From: Rhynochetos jubatus
Taxonomy: Eukaryota > Chordata > Aves > Eurypygiformes > Rhynochetidae
DNA: 64,000 nt
Reading direction: 5' to 3'
Assembly (NCBI GenBank): GCA_027574665.1
Contig: CM050652.1
Coordinates: 39,185,631-39,249,630 of the forward strand
Shown here: positions 34,509-49,154 of the stretch, piece by piece
Layout of the letters: every line of letters starts with the position of its first letter
Position numbering within the stretch: the first letter of the stretch is position 1
Translations under genes and position numbers: made by a program
Notes under the pieces: model-generated
What the model saw: the letters and a program-made list of their open reading frames with translations, nothing else
Database searches by the model: none
Told to the model about the DNA's origin: nothing

Positions 34509-37500
34509 ACTCTCATGATATGTGATTTATGCTTACGTAACTCCCAAGCCTGCAGAAATCCTCTGCACATCAGATTGAGAGTTCCCTATAATTTTAGACA
34601 AATTCTTTTTCTGACAAAAAGTACATTTTACAGAAACAACATATTTCCAAATAGTGTCTGACTACTTTTCTGTGGCAGCTGGGAAGCACAGATTTGTGAC
34701 ACAAGCAAGGAAGTGATAATATTTCATGGTCCTGCCTTTTAAAACAATAGAAAAGTTCTAAAAGAAGAAGTTTGAACCTGACAATAGTAGCAGATCTGAT
34801 GGTGACTTTGGCTTTGAGCATAAGAGAGGCTACTGGGAAGTAATCTCAAGGGTGAATATGACACACTCATAGCTACTGCACAGCACCTTCTCGGGTAGGT
34901 GCTTGTAAGCATCCCCATCAGTCTGATGATTGCCCTCTTCCACATTCCCCTTCGGCTAACCCCGTCTGTGCAGGATATTCCCACACAGTAACCAGTATAT
35001 TGCAAGTTAACAACTTTCCTGTCCACAGTAATGTGTGTCTTTCTTGGCCCATGGTGTGCCTACAAGGATGAGAGCTATCTGAAAGGCTTTTAGGAAGCTG
35101 CCATTGTCTCTGCCCATGCTGCCGCCATTCTTTCTTCCAACCACAGCAACCTTGCCATTCTGTTAGGCATGCCAGCTCCCTTCTCCCCCCTGGACCAGCT
35201 CAATTGCCCTAATCTTTCAACCACATAAGCAACAGGTTAAGATCTAGTGGGCAGAAACCAGGGGAATCAGAGGGCGGTGAGTGCCACCTTGCCCTTCCTC
35301 AGCCGAGTGGAAAGCCAAGAGCCGAGAACGGCTCCATCTTCGCTAGGGCACAGCTGATGGTTATACAGTCTCTTTGCCAGAATTCACTCTTGCCTGAAGC
35401 ACCACCCGACTTGCCAGACCCCATTTTTGACTGTTTTCTGGATCCTACTTTTTCCTCTGCAGCAAGCTTTTTTTGGTAAGGGCTGCATCAGAGTTCAGAA
35501 ATTGTAGTCACCATGGGCAAGTAGTAATACAGAGGGGAGAGAGGGGGAGAGACAGAGAGTGCTGGTAGATGACATCAGGCAAGATGGGTCATGGGTCAGC
35601 TTGCAAACCTCTCACGTCCTTGCTGCTCAGCTGTTGCCCTCTTTAGATTAGACTTTGCGTATTTGTCAGACATCAGCATTTTTCCAGACTGATCTGACTT
35701 GGGGATGAGGACTGAAGATCAAGGATATGGCCACGCAGTGCAAGATGTGGCCAGGATTTGGCTCTGGAAAACTTTGCCAAAGTGACTGTTAACGCAGCTC
35801 TTTGGTGGTCATTGCGATATGTAAATTGAGAAAAAGTGGCAAAGAGAGAGAATTAATTAATCGTACAGTGGAGCAGAAAACTCACATCTGTCCTTTATAC
35901 AAGCCAGTACACCCCATTTATTAATGCTGTTCACCGCACTGCCGGGTCTAGGCAATTAACTTCCCCTGACTGGCTTCCCTAGTGTGAGGAAGGATAGACA
36001 GTATGTTTATCATAGGAGCATATTGATTTCTTTTTTTAAATTCTGAAGTAAATTGCATAATTTTCAATATGTTAGAGACTGGAAGATAAATGCCTGGTCA
36101 CTTGCAATAATTAAGGGATAAACTTAGTTCTCTCAATTTTGGGGCTGAAACATCCCTTAAAATGTGAGGAAGTGAAAGGTACTTCTGGGTAAATCAAGGT
36201 TTGGTTTCTTTAGCCTGTAGATTGAGGTCTAATTTCAGAACTCCAGGCACTTCTGTACCCCAGAAAAATGCATTAAGAATTAGCCCTTCACACGTGCAAG
36301 CATTCAGAGCATCCAATTTTCTGATATAGACAACCACGTGCAGGATGCATCTGAGATTAAAATCCGCTAGCCCTAAGGCATCTATTTGTAAAAAGATATT
36401 TAGGTCATTTCCGTGCCCATTCTTTGTGTTTTGATGTGGAAAAATACGTAACACTAGCTTTTGTGTAAAGCCCATGCCTTCAACTTGTTAACTCTCCTTC
36501 CTCCTGCCTCAAGTCTCTCAGTCGTATCTCACATCTGCTATAGTCTAAGCTGAAAGGAAGGAAGGGGTTCAAAATCAAGGACTGACAAAACTTTAAAAGC
36601 AGACGGCTGTACTCAATACACAGAAAACTGGATGATTAAGATGCTTTGTCCTCTCCATATTTTAGAAAAATTTGGCCTGTTTACTCTGAGCCTCCTTACC
36701 CAAATTTGATTTATCCTGATGTTTTCCACATTGAACAGATGGTGAATCAACCTTCCGGGTGTAAGTCTGGCTGGGCTTTCTGAAAAGGATTTAAAATAAT
36801 AAATAAAAGGATGGATAAAGTGCACCATCATGGAGAGATCGCATGAGCAAGTACAAAGCACAAAGCACAGCTAAGATTAAACGTAGAAAAGTGGAAGCTG
36901 CATCTGTCAGGAGCAAGGGACCTGCCAAGGTAAAACATTGCATGTTCTTGTGTACAGAGGTCCAGACTCTGCTGACCCCCCTGGCACCACACAGTGCCTT
37001 ACCCTACAGGTTGCCACTGGAAGCAGGAGTCAGAAGCTTGCCAGCAGCAGTAAGGTGGCAGGGCACTTCTGCCAAGCTGGGGGAGCTGGGATGCCTCAGC
37101 TGGGCTGATCATGCAGGAACAGACAACTTGCACTATTCTTCTCTGATCCTTTTGGCTTTAATCAAATTTGGATGGCCTTTCTTTTCTCAAGAACTACTCT
37201 AGGGCTTACAATATCAAGCTCAGGAAATCTGAATTCCAAATGCCACTTGAATGAGCCTCACATGAAAGAGGTAATTGAGGATCAAAGCAAGGAGGAAGTG
37301 TTGCTCTAGAGGCTGAGAGCATCAGTCCAAAGAGTAAGGTCAGGATGATGGAAATGGCAATAACGGTAAAAAAGATGGAGGCAATAGCAACAAAATCAAA
37401 AAAACAAGTGGATACTTATAAAACAAATATTAGGCCAACAAATCAGAATGCCTGAATCTACAAGATCTGGAATAAATGACCTCTGAGGAAAATGTCATGA

Positions 37501-40208
37501 AGGTGCTAAATAAAACAGAGAAAAATTAGCAGGAGGCAAGAACTGGCTAAGCCAAATGCAGCATAGAAACAGAAAACTCAGGCAGGGGGATGATGTTATC
37601 TAGAATTAGAGAAAAATGCTGTTAGTGAGAGAGTTAAAAGCAGATGTATATTTAAGAAGCTGATTAGTGGGAAGCCCTGGCAGTTCCTGGCAGCCAAGAG
37701 CTCCTGCAGGGTCTGGTCACTGTGGTGCTCATGGCCATGGCCATGGCCCTCACAGCCCCCAGGAGCTGTGCCGACCCTCTGCATTCTCCAGACAGCTCCT
37801 GCTCGCTAAGCTCTGTGAAAGCTGGCTGGAGTTTGAAGCCATAGTGCTGTTAACCATCAACTGGGGTGGATGTTTCCACTGGCAGAGAACCGCTGGCAAT
37901 GAATCAAGCAGTCAGTGAATGAAAAATAAGTACAGCCAGACGTTTGATAACAAAAATATTGTCAGAGAAAATCTTGGGCTCATTTAGAGCTGTCTGTTGT
38001 TGCACTCAAGGTGTCTGTATGCTTTAAGAGCTGGGCAGAAAGCAGAAAACAAGCCACACAGCTTCACTAAAGTGTAAGCACACCATGGATTTTGATCTGT
38101 TTCAACAAACTGCTTTTTTTGGGAAAATATTCTGTGATCCACAGGAAGCGCTGATGAAAAACCAGAACTGGATGCTCTCATACACAGGACACTACTCTGA
38201 GCAAGGCAAGGGGTAAATATCTGTTCTACTTAACTCTGGAAGTGATGGGATTGTCCCCTCTTAGGTGGGTCCCATTACCAGCGGGTTGAGAATTAACACT
38301 CAGGCAGAAAATTTCTGATGGATCCAGCTCTGGCAGTTTAAGAAGCTGCTGCCCACAGTTGCCTGCTCTGTCTTTCTGCCAAAGTTTGCTGGCAAGAGGA
38401 ACTGCAAAGCAAAAGTGTGCTTATGCTCCATTTCACAGTCCAGCATATTCACATAACCCCCCCGATAAAAGCGGGTTTGTATTAAGATGTCAAGCTACAG
38501 ACTAGAGTGGCCAAGGTATAGGTTCATTTTAATGAATCCTGATTTGTAATCCCTGGTGAAGTGTAGAGTTAAGCAGTGATTAAAATGGTCTTAAACCATC
38601 TCAGCTATTAGCTTCATTGCAAGTGAGGCAGAGCTTTCACATAGTTCTTGACCCAGTGCATATTTTAAATAATTTAAGTCCATATAAAATGGAATAGCAC
38701 CAACGGAAGATATTGAATAATCTTCGCTAATATTCACCCTGAAAGAGACTCGCATAAGGATCTCATAATATGGGAACTATGCTCATAGGTCACTCACATA
38801 AATATACGACAGCCTTGTACAAATCTCTGCACAAAACCAGTAAAACCAAGAACCCAACCCCAAATTTTTCACATCTGTATTGTTACTAAGTGGTTTTTGG
38901 CTGTACCAGTATTATTAGCCATTTGCAAAATTAATTAAATAAAAAAGATTTTTCGGGTTCTTCCTGAGTCAGGGCAGGAAAAAATGTTTAAAATAACAGA
39001 AAAATCCCCAGGATGTGAATTCATGAATTTTTCAGGACTTGGCTAGTATCTTATTATAGGAAGCTGTCCTGAAAGTCAAACTGATTTTGTAGTGCATCTG
39101 TTTTGCTCTTCATTCTTAAAGATAGATATTGCAGAAAAACCTTCCATCTTCTGGTTAATGTTACTTTCTCTCCTTTGTTTTTTGTGCTGTGCTTCTTCTA
39201 TTCATTTCACGCCTCTCTTTTTCTCTCCCATCCGTCCCTTTCTTCTCTCCACTCATTTTTCTTCCTTCTGTTCTCCTTTCAGCAACATTTCTTTCTTCTT
39301 TGCAGTGACTCCCTTTTCATCACAAGAGAAATCTGGAAGAAAAATAGTCGAGGAGTGTTTTCTCAGCCTCACTATAGGAAAGTCGCTGATATAGTGGGCC
39401 ATCTCTCAAAGGGACAGGGTTGGGCTCCTGAGGTGCACACATTGCCTATATCAGCTCTGCTTCTCTTTTGCTGTCACCTGCTGTTACATTACATGCTTTT
39501 TGCAGGCAGCCTTAGTGTTAAGATGCATCCTCCCCTTTCCTGCATATCATCTTTAACACATTCTTTGTTTCTTTGTATAGTGACTTATAAAATGCTTCTC
39601 CTTCAGACTGTCCCCTTACATCACTCTTTGGATTTTCTCCCAGGCGGTATGTGAGGGCCTCCTCCAGCTGGGAGCTTTCACCTCTGGTCTTGTATCTGGT
39701 GGTATAGATGCCCATAGAAGACAGCCAACAGGATAATTGTCCAATTCAAGCATGGATGAATCCACAGATGGACTATTCCATCTCAGTGTGCATTCTTCAA
39801 ATGAACAAAAATTAAACTAAACAATTGTTACATTAGAGAAAATCCAAATAAAACCCCAGAAGACTCAGAACAGGGACGTGAGAGAAAGAGAAAGGCATTC
39901 ACTATGTCTTAGAGAATAAATGACAAATAATTGGCTTCTTTGTATACTTGTCCACACAAATGTATCTAAACAAGAGGAAGAAGTTGTGGGAAAGACCTAA
40001 AATAGGTTCTACAATTACAGAATATTGTTTATAAGATTCCCCGAGTCAGATAACTTCTAAGGGTTTGTTCTGTGTTTATTTCTTCTCTCTAAATTTGTTT
40101 ATTTTTTCCCTTGTATGAATAGCAACTGGAGGGAAAAATAAAACATTGCCATGGCAAAAGTACGTAAGCTCAAATCAGTTTAAGAACCACTAGGTTGTGT
40201 GTTGGGGG
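34509..40208. other. Intergenic, no gene seen
   Basis: Unique sequence. A GC-richer stretch lies at about 34900-35800, a small GGCCAT-type triplication at about 37729-37748, and a pyrimidine-rich tract at 39165-39305. The 183-codon frame at 39103-39654 is mainly a reading of that pyrimidine tract. No protein family is seen. Confidence 0.6.
39165..39305 (+). repeat. Polypyrimidine-rich tract
   Basis: About 140 bp dominated by C and T, ending in two acceptor-like sites (CCTTTCAG at about 39276-39283 and CTTTGCAG at about 39298-39305). It could serve as a cryptic splice acceptor, but no exon follows that I can recognise. Confidence 0.55.
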
Positions 40209-40244
40209 TTTTTTTTTTGTTTTTTTTTTTTGTTTTTTTTTTTT
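40209..40244. repeat. T-rich tract with G interruptions
   Basis: Three T runs of about 10-13 bp separated by single G bases, preceded by GGGGG. No body of a retroposed element is visible on either side. Confidence 0.85.
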
Positions 40245-43200
40245 AATTTTCTGTCTTTAAATATTTCATCAGTAATTCAAAGTGTATGCAGTACTATAGC
40301 TGCCCGTGGCAAATACATGTTCTTGCAATCACAGGACTGTGAAACACAGATCAATATCATGGAGGGGCTATAATCAACATGCAGATTAATGAACAGGATT
40401 GTATCCACCAGGGAACAGTAGAACAAAGACCAGTTGTGCAATTTAATTGCTGAGTTGCTACTAAATCTCAGCTTTCTATCAATCTCTCTCCATTATAACT
40501 ATTGATGCATAGCAGACATTAGGAAGAAAACAATAACATAGTAATTCAGAACTGCTGGGATTCGTGCGAATCAGGAACCTGCATGAAAAAAAAGTCAGGA
40601 TTATTTTGTACCTCTGAGCCTGTGAAAAGATCCAAGAGATTACTCCTAATTCTTTCTCTGAGTAGGATCTTTTGATAATCCTTTTGATCAGTAGTACTAG
40701 TAAAGCAAATTAATAGTTAAACAAAGCCTTCCTGTAACAATTTTGTCTATCTGTTTCAATGTGCTTTTGAATGAAAGTTCCATCTTTTCATTAATTCAAT
40801 TAAATGAAGTGCTATGGAAAATTAGTGGTGGAAATGAACTCTAGGTATGTATTATTTAGCTTAGCACCTGTCATGAAAGCTTGTTAGCTCCATCAGACTG
40901 TCTTTTTAATGCTTTCTTTGGAGCATTTTATAGACATATGGTTCAGCGGTTCCTGAAGAAGCTGTTCTTCACTTTCATAGGCTCCACTTGTGGGACACTT
41001 TCTCACAATGCTCATCCTTAAATTTCCTGCTGCTTCATATAATTTATACTCTTCCTCTCCCTTATTTATATCCTTTACTTTTTAGAATCCCGTTCCTTTG
41101 TAGTTATGCCCATTCGTGTAGACACCTTATTAAAAGCTCTCCCTCTCTTTATTTTTCCCTGTATTTTTTTTAAACCAAGCTGAGCACCTTGCTTTCTCCT
41201 ATCAGTGTTAGAGCACTGTTAGCTAATTCATTTCCATCCCCATACCATTTTTTTTCTTTTCGTTTAATCCCTGTAGAAGCATGATTGTTAATTACACCTC
41301 TCTAAATTCCTTCCTAGCACATGGAGGAAAGCTAAACCCCAGGACGTGATCCCCTAGCTTATTCAACAGAAAATTGCACTGACTTTCTGATGGCCATTAT
41401 TGCTTATTACAAACTCGTCTCCAGTTGGCTGTTTACATAGCACTTTCTCAGCTCTCAAATAGTTTATTCTTTTATTATTTTTAACTCATTGCTTTCCAAT
41501 CCTCTTTCATGTTGACTGTCAGTATTTTTATTAATAATTGCCAGATAAAAGCACATATTCTTGCTGGCCTAATTTAACAGACTTTTGGCACCTGTAAAGC
41601 AGCTGCATGTGAGAAATATATTCAGGTTGACTGTTATTTAACTGTTTTCCTCACGATCATTCCCTAAGTTTTGTATGGCCCAACACTGGAAAACCACATG
41701 TGGAATTTCTGCCAGCTCATCTTGTCTGCTCTGTTCTTTTGACTTCATAGACAGGTGATCAAATACACACAGCTTTTGTTCATTGTTCATTATATCATGT
41801 TGAAAAGCACCTCTATCTCACTTTTCTAAAATTTATATTGAAAGTACAGGTCAGTATAAAACTTTTATTGAATCTTAAAAAAGAGTTATCTGTCGTCTTT
41901 CCTTCTTTCCTATTGGGTGTCTTAAGTCCTGTTTAAATTTGATGTAAGAGGACATTTTTTCCTCCTCCCAGAGGGATTCTAACTGGCTTTCTTCCTGGCA
42001 CTATTGCATCAATAAATGGACACTTATCAATATGTCTACTCCTTTGCTACAGGCTGAAGATTACCCTTGAGAGGATTGCCTAAGAAGATCCAGCTTTCAG
42101 TTTCCCTTTCGGTGTCACTGAGTTAATCTGAGAGTCTCTCCTACTTCTCTCCAGTCAGAGGTTTACATACAACGAGTGGAAATTCCCCAGCACTCTTCAG
42201 ACTATCCTTTGACCTTCTTGTCACAGCTCCTGTCGTGGCACCCGCAAGGCAGCAAGCCATCCTGCTCTTTCTAACTGGGTCACAGATGGCCCAAGCCACA
42301 TTCTTCGCTTATTCAATGAAGGAACATCCATGAGATAAATTAGAACAGATGTACGGCAACTTTTTCTTTTGGCATTTACACCACCCTCTGGTCTAATTAA
42401 TCCTGACATTGTGACCACCATAACATGAACTGTATCAAAGGAATGAAATAGCAGATTGTTCTCTCGATGGCAAATATGCTTATTTTCCCTTCCAGTGAGA
42501 CATGATTTTTCCTTCTGTGAGACAAGCTCTTATTTTCTCCTTCTACCTTTTAACTTTTAACAATGAGACAAAACATCATGAAGTCCTTACGCTCAGGTTT
42601 GCTGAAACTACCATTAAGGCAAAACAGATACTTTTAAGAAAAAACACTGTCTACTTTCACTCATCTCTTCTGATACAGAATTCTGATATCAGAATTCTCA
42701 TTTGTTTTTCTGGTAATAAGGTACCATGCTAACAATTTTGGGTACCTCTTAATAATATATGTGGCAGTTATACATTTTTTATACTAAAGGCTGTCTTAAA
42801 AGCTACGTCTTTATAGGTAATAACCTGCTTAGAAAAACACTTTCCTGAATTATTTATACTTATTTGGAACAACAAAATCAACTATCTTTTTATAAGGTCA
42901 GGTACCAAACAAGAGCCATTAATAATATAGTTACATATCTTGGGACTAAGGTGGCTTAATATTTATTTTTTAATCTCTTAGGAAAGACAGTTTGCAGCAA
43001 TATAACTAACCAAGCAAGACTTGTCTATAAAGCATTCTAATGTGACTTCACAGGTTAATGGAAAATTTGCTAAAAGGAAAATGTCTGAGAACATACAGAG
43101 ATAAGGGGAAAGGGAAAAATAGTAAGTTTTGCAAAAATCTATCTGTTTCTGTGAAAACTTTAGAAATAACAAGTACTGACAAAAATGTTATTCTGAAAAA

Positions 43201-46200
43201 TTTACAAAACTCTATTAACATTTTGGGTCAATGGTGATAACAGACATCATCAGACTGAAAAGGAAAAAATAAAACTGTCACAAATCTAACCCCATAGTGA
43301 GAGTCACATGGGCAGAAGTCTTGCCTAAATGGACAATACCAGAGGTAATAGCCCCAATTCTTCACTGCCTGAGACTTTTTACTATTGCCTGTATAAACAG
43401 TGTAAAATTCTATTGGTAGTTTATAGCATTTTCACACGGTCTGTGACAAGTATTCTTTATTACTATTCATATCATCCCAAAAGAAGAAAGTATCTTCCTG
43501 GGGCAGTTCCTTGTGACCAGCCTGGTCTCCAGAAACCTGCAGGCCAGTTGTGAGGACCAAAGTCTCCAAATTTTTTGCTTTTGGTCAGATCTGGAATGGA
43601 CAGTACAACAAGTTTAATCACTGGAAAGGTTCCATGGGAACCAGGTGGGAGCATCTTTGTGTGACTCCAGGCCTGTCCTTTCCCTGCCTACCTTGGCTCT
43701 GCCTTTTGAGGAACCCTGGACACAGGAGCAACCACAGAGGTAGCTGACAATTTCTGTGTGAAAGAGGGAAAGGTGCATTCCTGGGAATACTGACATTTAA
43801 CAGCTTTTGTCAATAAGAGTTTTGCAATGCTACCATACTCCAAGAATAGGAAATAGCAGTGAACTGTTTCTGTTTCCTCACTGAGTGATTCCCAAATCCA
43901 CAAATAGCTTTCAATATCAATTCATGAGTGCCTCCTGAGAAATTGTTCCCATGAAAACGTATAAAAAGAAATTTTCTGTTGGCTTCCATTTCAATGACAA
44001 AGCTACCTCCCTTCTGGCATAGATTTAGTGTTACTTCATTTATGCCACTGGAAATAATTTGCATTGACAATAAAAAGTTAGAGAAAGTGATATTAGAGAA
44101 TTCATTTATATTCAGGAAATAAAACTCACAGCATCTTAATTTCCTCACCTGAGTATTTGTCCTTTTCAGTTTCTCTAATTGTGTCCTACATTTATGCCTC
44201 AGAAAGCTGGAGGGTCTGATGCACATTGCTATGTACAAGGACTCTCCCTTCTTTGAACATTTTTGCAACCAAAGCTTATTCTGTGAGTATTTGTGTTCAT
44301 TACTTTGGGAGGGTCATAAACGTCTGTGCACCCAGTATCTGAGAGAAGAGTGAAATGAAGTATGTTGTATGAATATTTGAACACACTTTTCTCCATGTTA
44401 CTGCCCATGCGTGTGCATGAGATACTGCCAGTTCTCACACAGTTGTGTTTGCATTCGTGCACTGTGTTTTTCCAGTGCACATGAGTGCACATACTAGGCT
44501 GAATGAATGCTTGGATAGCTAATACTATATTTCTTCCACATTCACTTGGTTTGTATTATGTCAAACTGATAGCAAGAAACAATTGCTTCTGCTGTTCTCC
44601 TTCATTGTTACTGCAAAAAAATCGAGAGGAATATTCACATAGATGGATCTTCAGTGTTACTTCCTTTTGTGTTTGATTTAATTCTTGGCTGGGGTAGGTG
44701 CCACCCTTTAAGAAGAGACAAATATTAACAGAACTACTGTTGCTGAGAAATCAGTAGCCTGTGAACCAAACTGCTGCCTCCCCCTCATAGGAGGAAGAAA
44801 GCCCCAAATGCTCTGGCTGCAACCTTGCTACAAATCTGGGTGGAAATAGATTGTTGCTGTCATTCATACAAAAGCTGTGACAAAACTTTGAGATAGGACT
44901 TAGATTACACTATAAGGGCAAGTTGGACCAGTTCTAACCCTTACTAATGCTTATCAGATCTTGCCAATCAGCCTCTGCTGAGTGCTGTGCAATGGTGTCT
45001 GATCTTTCTTCAGTCAATAGTTTAAAGCTTTACCAAGAATCTTCTGGCTGTTGTTAGTGACTGTGTAAATAGCAGCAGAATTTTTTGTTGTACGTCTTTA
45101 GGAACAGAGAAGAGAAGAGAAAGTGCTGGCAATTTTAGTATCAGTTGATGCTTTTAAAAAATTCATTGTGGTGAATCGAGCAGGTTAATTTGGGCAAACT
45201 TCTGGAAAAAAATAACACTGGGGAAAATCAATAAAAGGAGCGACTAACTAGGACTTTTCATGTTTTCTTCTTTGTGTAGTTCTTTTTCAATTTTAATGGT
45301 AATGTCCATCATGTGTTGTTAAAATAATGCCCTTTAGAACCTACCTGATTAACTGTGCACCCTATAGTGTCTGTTCAGGCAACTGTCCCATTGGATGGAA
45401 TCACTTCTGCTGGAGTGCACTACCAGTGCCCTGGACAAGCAAAACATGAGAGTTCACACTTGCAACCTTCCCGTTTCTTCTTTGCTTTTTCTGCTGTGCT
45501 CTCTTTCAAGCTCTCCTGATACTTCAAATTAATATTCTTTTTGTTCTCTTCACTTTATACATTTCAGGGTGGGTGGAAAACTTAGAACTAGTATTTGGTA
45601 GCCTACTGTTTTGTAACAGAAGCCTGTTAAAATATTATGTTGGCAAAGGAAAAAGACCCGACATTAATGCTAAATTGTCTCTACTTCAAATCAGAAAACA
45701 CTTTGGGCTTTAAAATGTCTACTTTTTTCATAGCAGCACAGATTTTTTTATTCCAGTATTGTACAGTTCTCCAATAGCAGTGTTCCCTAGGTATTAGTCA
45801 GTGGGTAACCTGTTAAACTATAAGTGAATCAGGCTGAAAGATAAAAAGGTGGGCTATAAAGAAAACATTGGTCTTGCAGGTTAGCAGATATGAAATCTTT
45901 TTTGCTATTGCTATAAGTGCCTGTTTGGAATGAAGACTGTTCGCCACTTATGACATTTCAGATCAATTCACCTTAGCCAAAAAGTATTTTTTTACAGTTC
46001 ATTCTTATAACAATGTCTAAGGTACCTCTATAAAATCTAGGAATATGAAGATGCTGAGTTCACTTAGAGAAAATTGTAAGTTTTGTTGATAGAGGTAAGT
46101 ATAATTGGTCAATTCCAATAGAACTTTATAAGTCCTTTAACTTCGTATTGCATAATATTCCGATTAAAAGTGGTCACTTTGTCACTCAAGAACACATTAA

Positions 46201-49154
46201 ATAGATCAAGAACTCACTAACTAGAAAATCCCAAAAAGCAACTGTCAAAGGGAATCATGGACTGAAAGGTTTTCAAAGAGTACTGACTGTATTCAGATGA
46301 AGCTGAATGCTATTCAGATTTATCTTCAGTGATATTAAAATATATTTATGATTGAAGTTGATAAAATGCATGGATGAGACTCTTTATAGATGATAATGAT
46401 GAGGATTAAATGCCTGTCTAGTGCAATTTGGATTACCTAGTAAATTTGGCTTGTTCATGTGGGGTGTGTTTCATTATAGCTGAATACTGAGCCAAAAGTC
46501 TCCCAACTGTGGTTGCAGAGCATCTGCGCAGATGAGGAGGCTGCCTCTTGGAAAAGCATGTCTTGGAAACAATGGAGGTATTCCAGAGGAGAACTAATTT
46601 GACATGGAAAATTCAGGTGATGCTGTGTAAAACTGGAGAATGACCCAAAACGTGTGAAGTGAGGAGGAGCTTTGTGATTCATAACTTTGAAAGCCTCTAT
46701 AGGCTTCCTGGCCCATGTACGAGATTCAAGCACCACTGAACTACTGAAAACTCTTGTCTCACTGTAAACTGGAATGTGGAATGCTCTGACAGTGATTTGT
46801 GTATAGTCACACAGTCAAATCTACATCTGCAGATTCTGCTAAGATCCTGAAATTGGACATTCACAGTCTTATCATCTACAAGGCCTGATTTGGAAAGGGT
46901 CCTCAGAGCTGGATCAGGCATTGCGTAAGTGATAGAGAAGAGACACTGCAGTGATCAGCCTGTTTAAGCCAGTAGCTGAACTATTCAGCTGAGCAGTGAG
47001 AGACCTGTTTGGAAGCTGAGACCACGTCTTTCACTTCCAAGGACAAGAACTCCTTTGCAATTTTCCTGTATGACATTATTTCAGTTGCATGAAATACTTA
47101 AATATAGTTTTGGCCTGAGAGAGGAGAGGAAAAGGATGAATCAACCTTTAAAACTTATGGGCTAGGACAGTTTTTTGGGATGCAAAAAGCCATGGGCAGG
47201 TCCCTGCTCTACGTCAGGAGCAACAGAGATTTGGAAATAAGTCCTTCACCGTCCAGGTGGGTGTCCAATTGACTTATTGCTTATATTAAGTAGCTTTTTG
47301 TTCCATTATGATTCTATTTGTAGTTAAATCATGAGCACAAGAGTACAGCAAGCCTTCTTTGTACAAATTTGCTGTTCAGATGCTGCCCATTTCCAGGTGG
47401 ATCAGACTGCATTTAGGAAAAATAGTGAGGGTAGTAGGAGCCATAGCTTAACCACAGTCTTGTGGTGTGCATGACAAACAGAGCTGTCGTGGCTTTCAAG
47501 GTGTGTCCTTTCTCACTGAGATGGCCAATAGCCCATTGCCCTGTTTTCTCTGGCCCCTTTCCGAGAAACACAAACTATATCTTTTTTAATGACGTAATGG
47601 CTCTACAATTGTGAATCTTCTTTGTTCCATTCCTCTACCCTTTGATATTCTCTTCTGTGTAGAAGTGAGACCGTCCAGGAGAAATACTCTTACTAAGTGT
47701 GCATAAAAACTAACCTGATGTGACCTTATTGGAAATAGAGATAAATTAAGGTGGTGCATTTCTTCCCTTCTTATTTTGCTCCAAAATTTAATCATCCTCA
47801 TTTTTAGCTGATAGTTCTGCAACTAGTAGAAACAATCTTGTATTCCTATGGTTTTATGTCTTGAATTCAGATTCTCCAGTGTCTAGCAGCATGTTCACTG
47901 TAATGGAAACTTTTTCTTAGAGTGTGGATAACAGCTCTTCCAGTAGGGATTCTTTAGTGTCCAATGGGAGTTGAGTGCATGTCTTTCCTTCATCGAGGAG
48001 ACTCTACACAGTCTTTCTCATCTAGCTGCTTGTTTTCTGGCAGTTTGCAGAGACTTAGTCATTTCTGAGACAGTACTTCTGAAATAATAAATCTACTTCT
48101 GTGGCAAACATGGTGGCAATTTATCATGGGGCTCAAACACGAACAGGTGGAGACAGATAGACAAGACAGACACAACACAATTCCTTTCTTTGGAAGTCAA
48201 ATAAAAAAAATACATGCTCAATTTTAAAATGTTAATTTGTTTAGCTTCAGCCTCCAAATGTTGTTTCTTGGTGTACTTTTTCTTCAGATTATTAAAGGCT
48301 TACTTTTTCCTTCATAAAGGTGTTATTTTTTTCCTGTCAAGGCAGTTCCATGCTATAATCAAGTTCCAGCTCCTGTTTCTTTTGACAGACTCAACAAATT
48401 GTATGCTCTAAATCTGTCAGTGCAAGGTATTTTTATTCCAGACCTGAGATCAACTCTATAGTACTTTTCTAACCATTTTCCACATCTCTCAGTATCCTTT
48501 ATAGAAAACACTTACCAGACATACATGCACTATTCTAATATCACCCTTCCCTTCTTTTGTAAGTTTAAGTTTAGCTTTGACCATGAATAAAGTATGTTAA
48601 AAAAAAAAAAAGAAAAAGATATATGAATATTTAGTAGCTTTTGCAGAAATTTTCAGCCTTCTAGCATAGCCATGGCTCTGATAAATCAGTTAAAATTGCT
48701 GGTTTCAGCAGCCACTGGAGGTTTCAAGTGCCTGATGCCTCATAGAGCACTGTTTGTTGTAAATTGTTTAAAATGGACAAAATGTAATAATTTAACGGAC
48801 AGTTAAAAAAATTGCATTTAGAAAAATTGGATAAGTGCTCTGCTCTCCACTTTATAAAACAACCAGCCAACCCTCTTATTATATTAAATGAAAAGATGAC
48901 GAATCTGAGCTTTAGAGATGGAACAGCATGTTGCAAGTTCATTACGTGACTGTGATGTGCCAGTGCCTCCCAGCTGCTGCATGACACTACTGTATATTGT
49001 ATTTTTTTTTTTTTTTACAAATACTTTTCAGAGTCCTGGAAATACTGCATCACATGTTTGGACATATCTTTCAGAATGCTCCACAACGATATCCTCATTA
49101 CAATATAGTGCACATCTTGTTAACATGTGCAGTTTATAGCTGTTTATAATCGCT
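40245..49154. other. Intergenic, no gene seen
   Basis: Very AT-rich, with A-run (48599-48617) and T15 (49002-49016) tracts. The stretch 41370-41680 lacks repeats and is rich in TAATT and TTATTA motifs. A 152-codon - strand frame (43810-44268) matches no family I know. I see no recognisable transposons in this 9 kb. Confidence 0.55.

Noticed and set aside
39103-39654. 183-codon + strand frame, the longest in the window
   Set aside because: It is driven by a polypyrimidine tract that gives Phe/Leu/Ser-rich translation; there is no domain and no start context.
40209-40244. Poly(T) tract as the tail of an antisense processed pseudogene
   Set aside because: No coding relic or target-site duplication could be seen next to it.
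43810-44268. 152-codon - strand frame
   Set aside because: Considered as a lectin-like or secreted domain, but no motif, signal peptide or flanking exon supports it; length alone is possible by chance in AT-rich DNA of this size.
44457-44480. GTGCACT/AGTGCAC inverted repeat as an RNA hairpin or terminator
   Set aside because: Arms of only 7 bp in a GT/CA-rich context; no transcript context and no miRNA-like length.
46455-46736. 93-codon - strand frame near a MIR-like TCACACAGTCAAA word
   Set aside because: The MIR similarity is one short word, and the frame has no recognisable domain.
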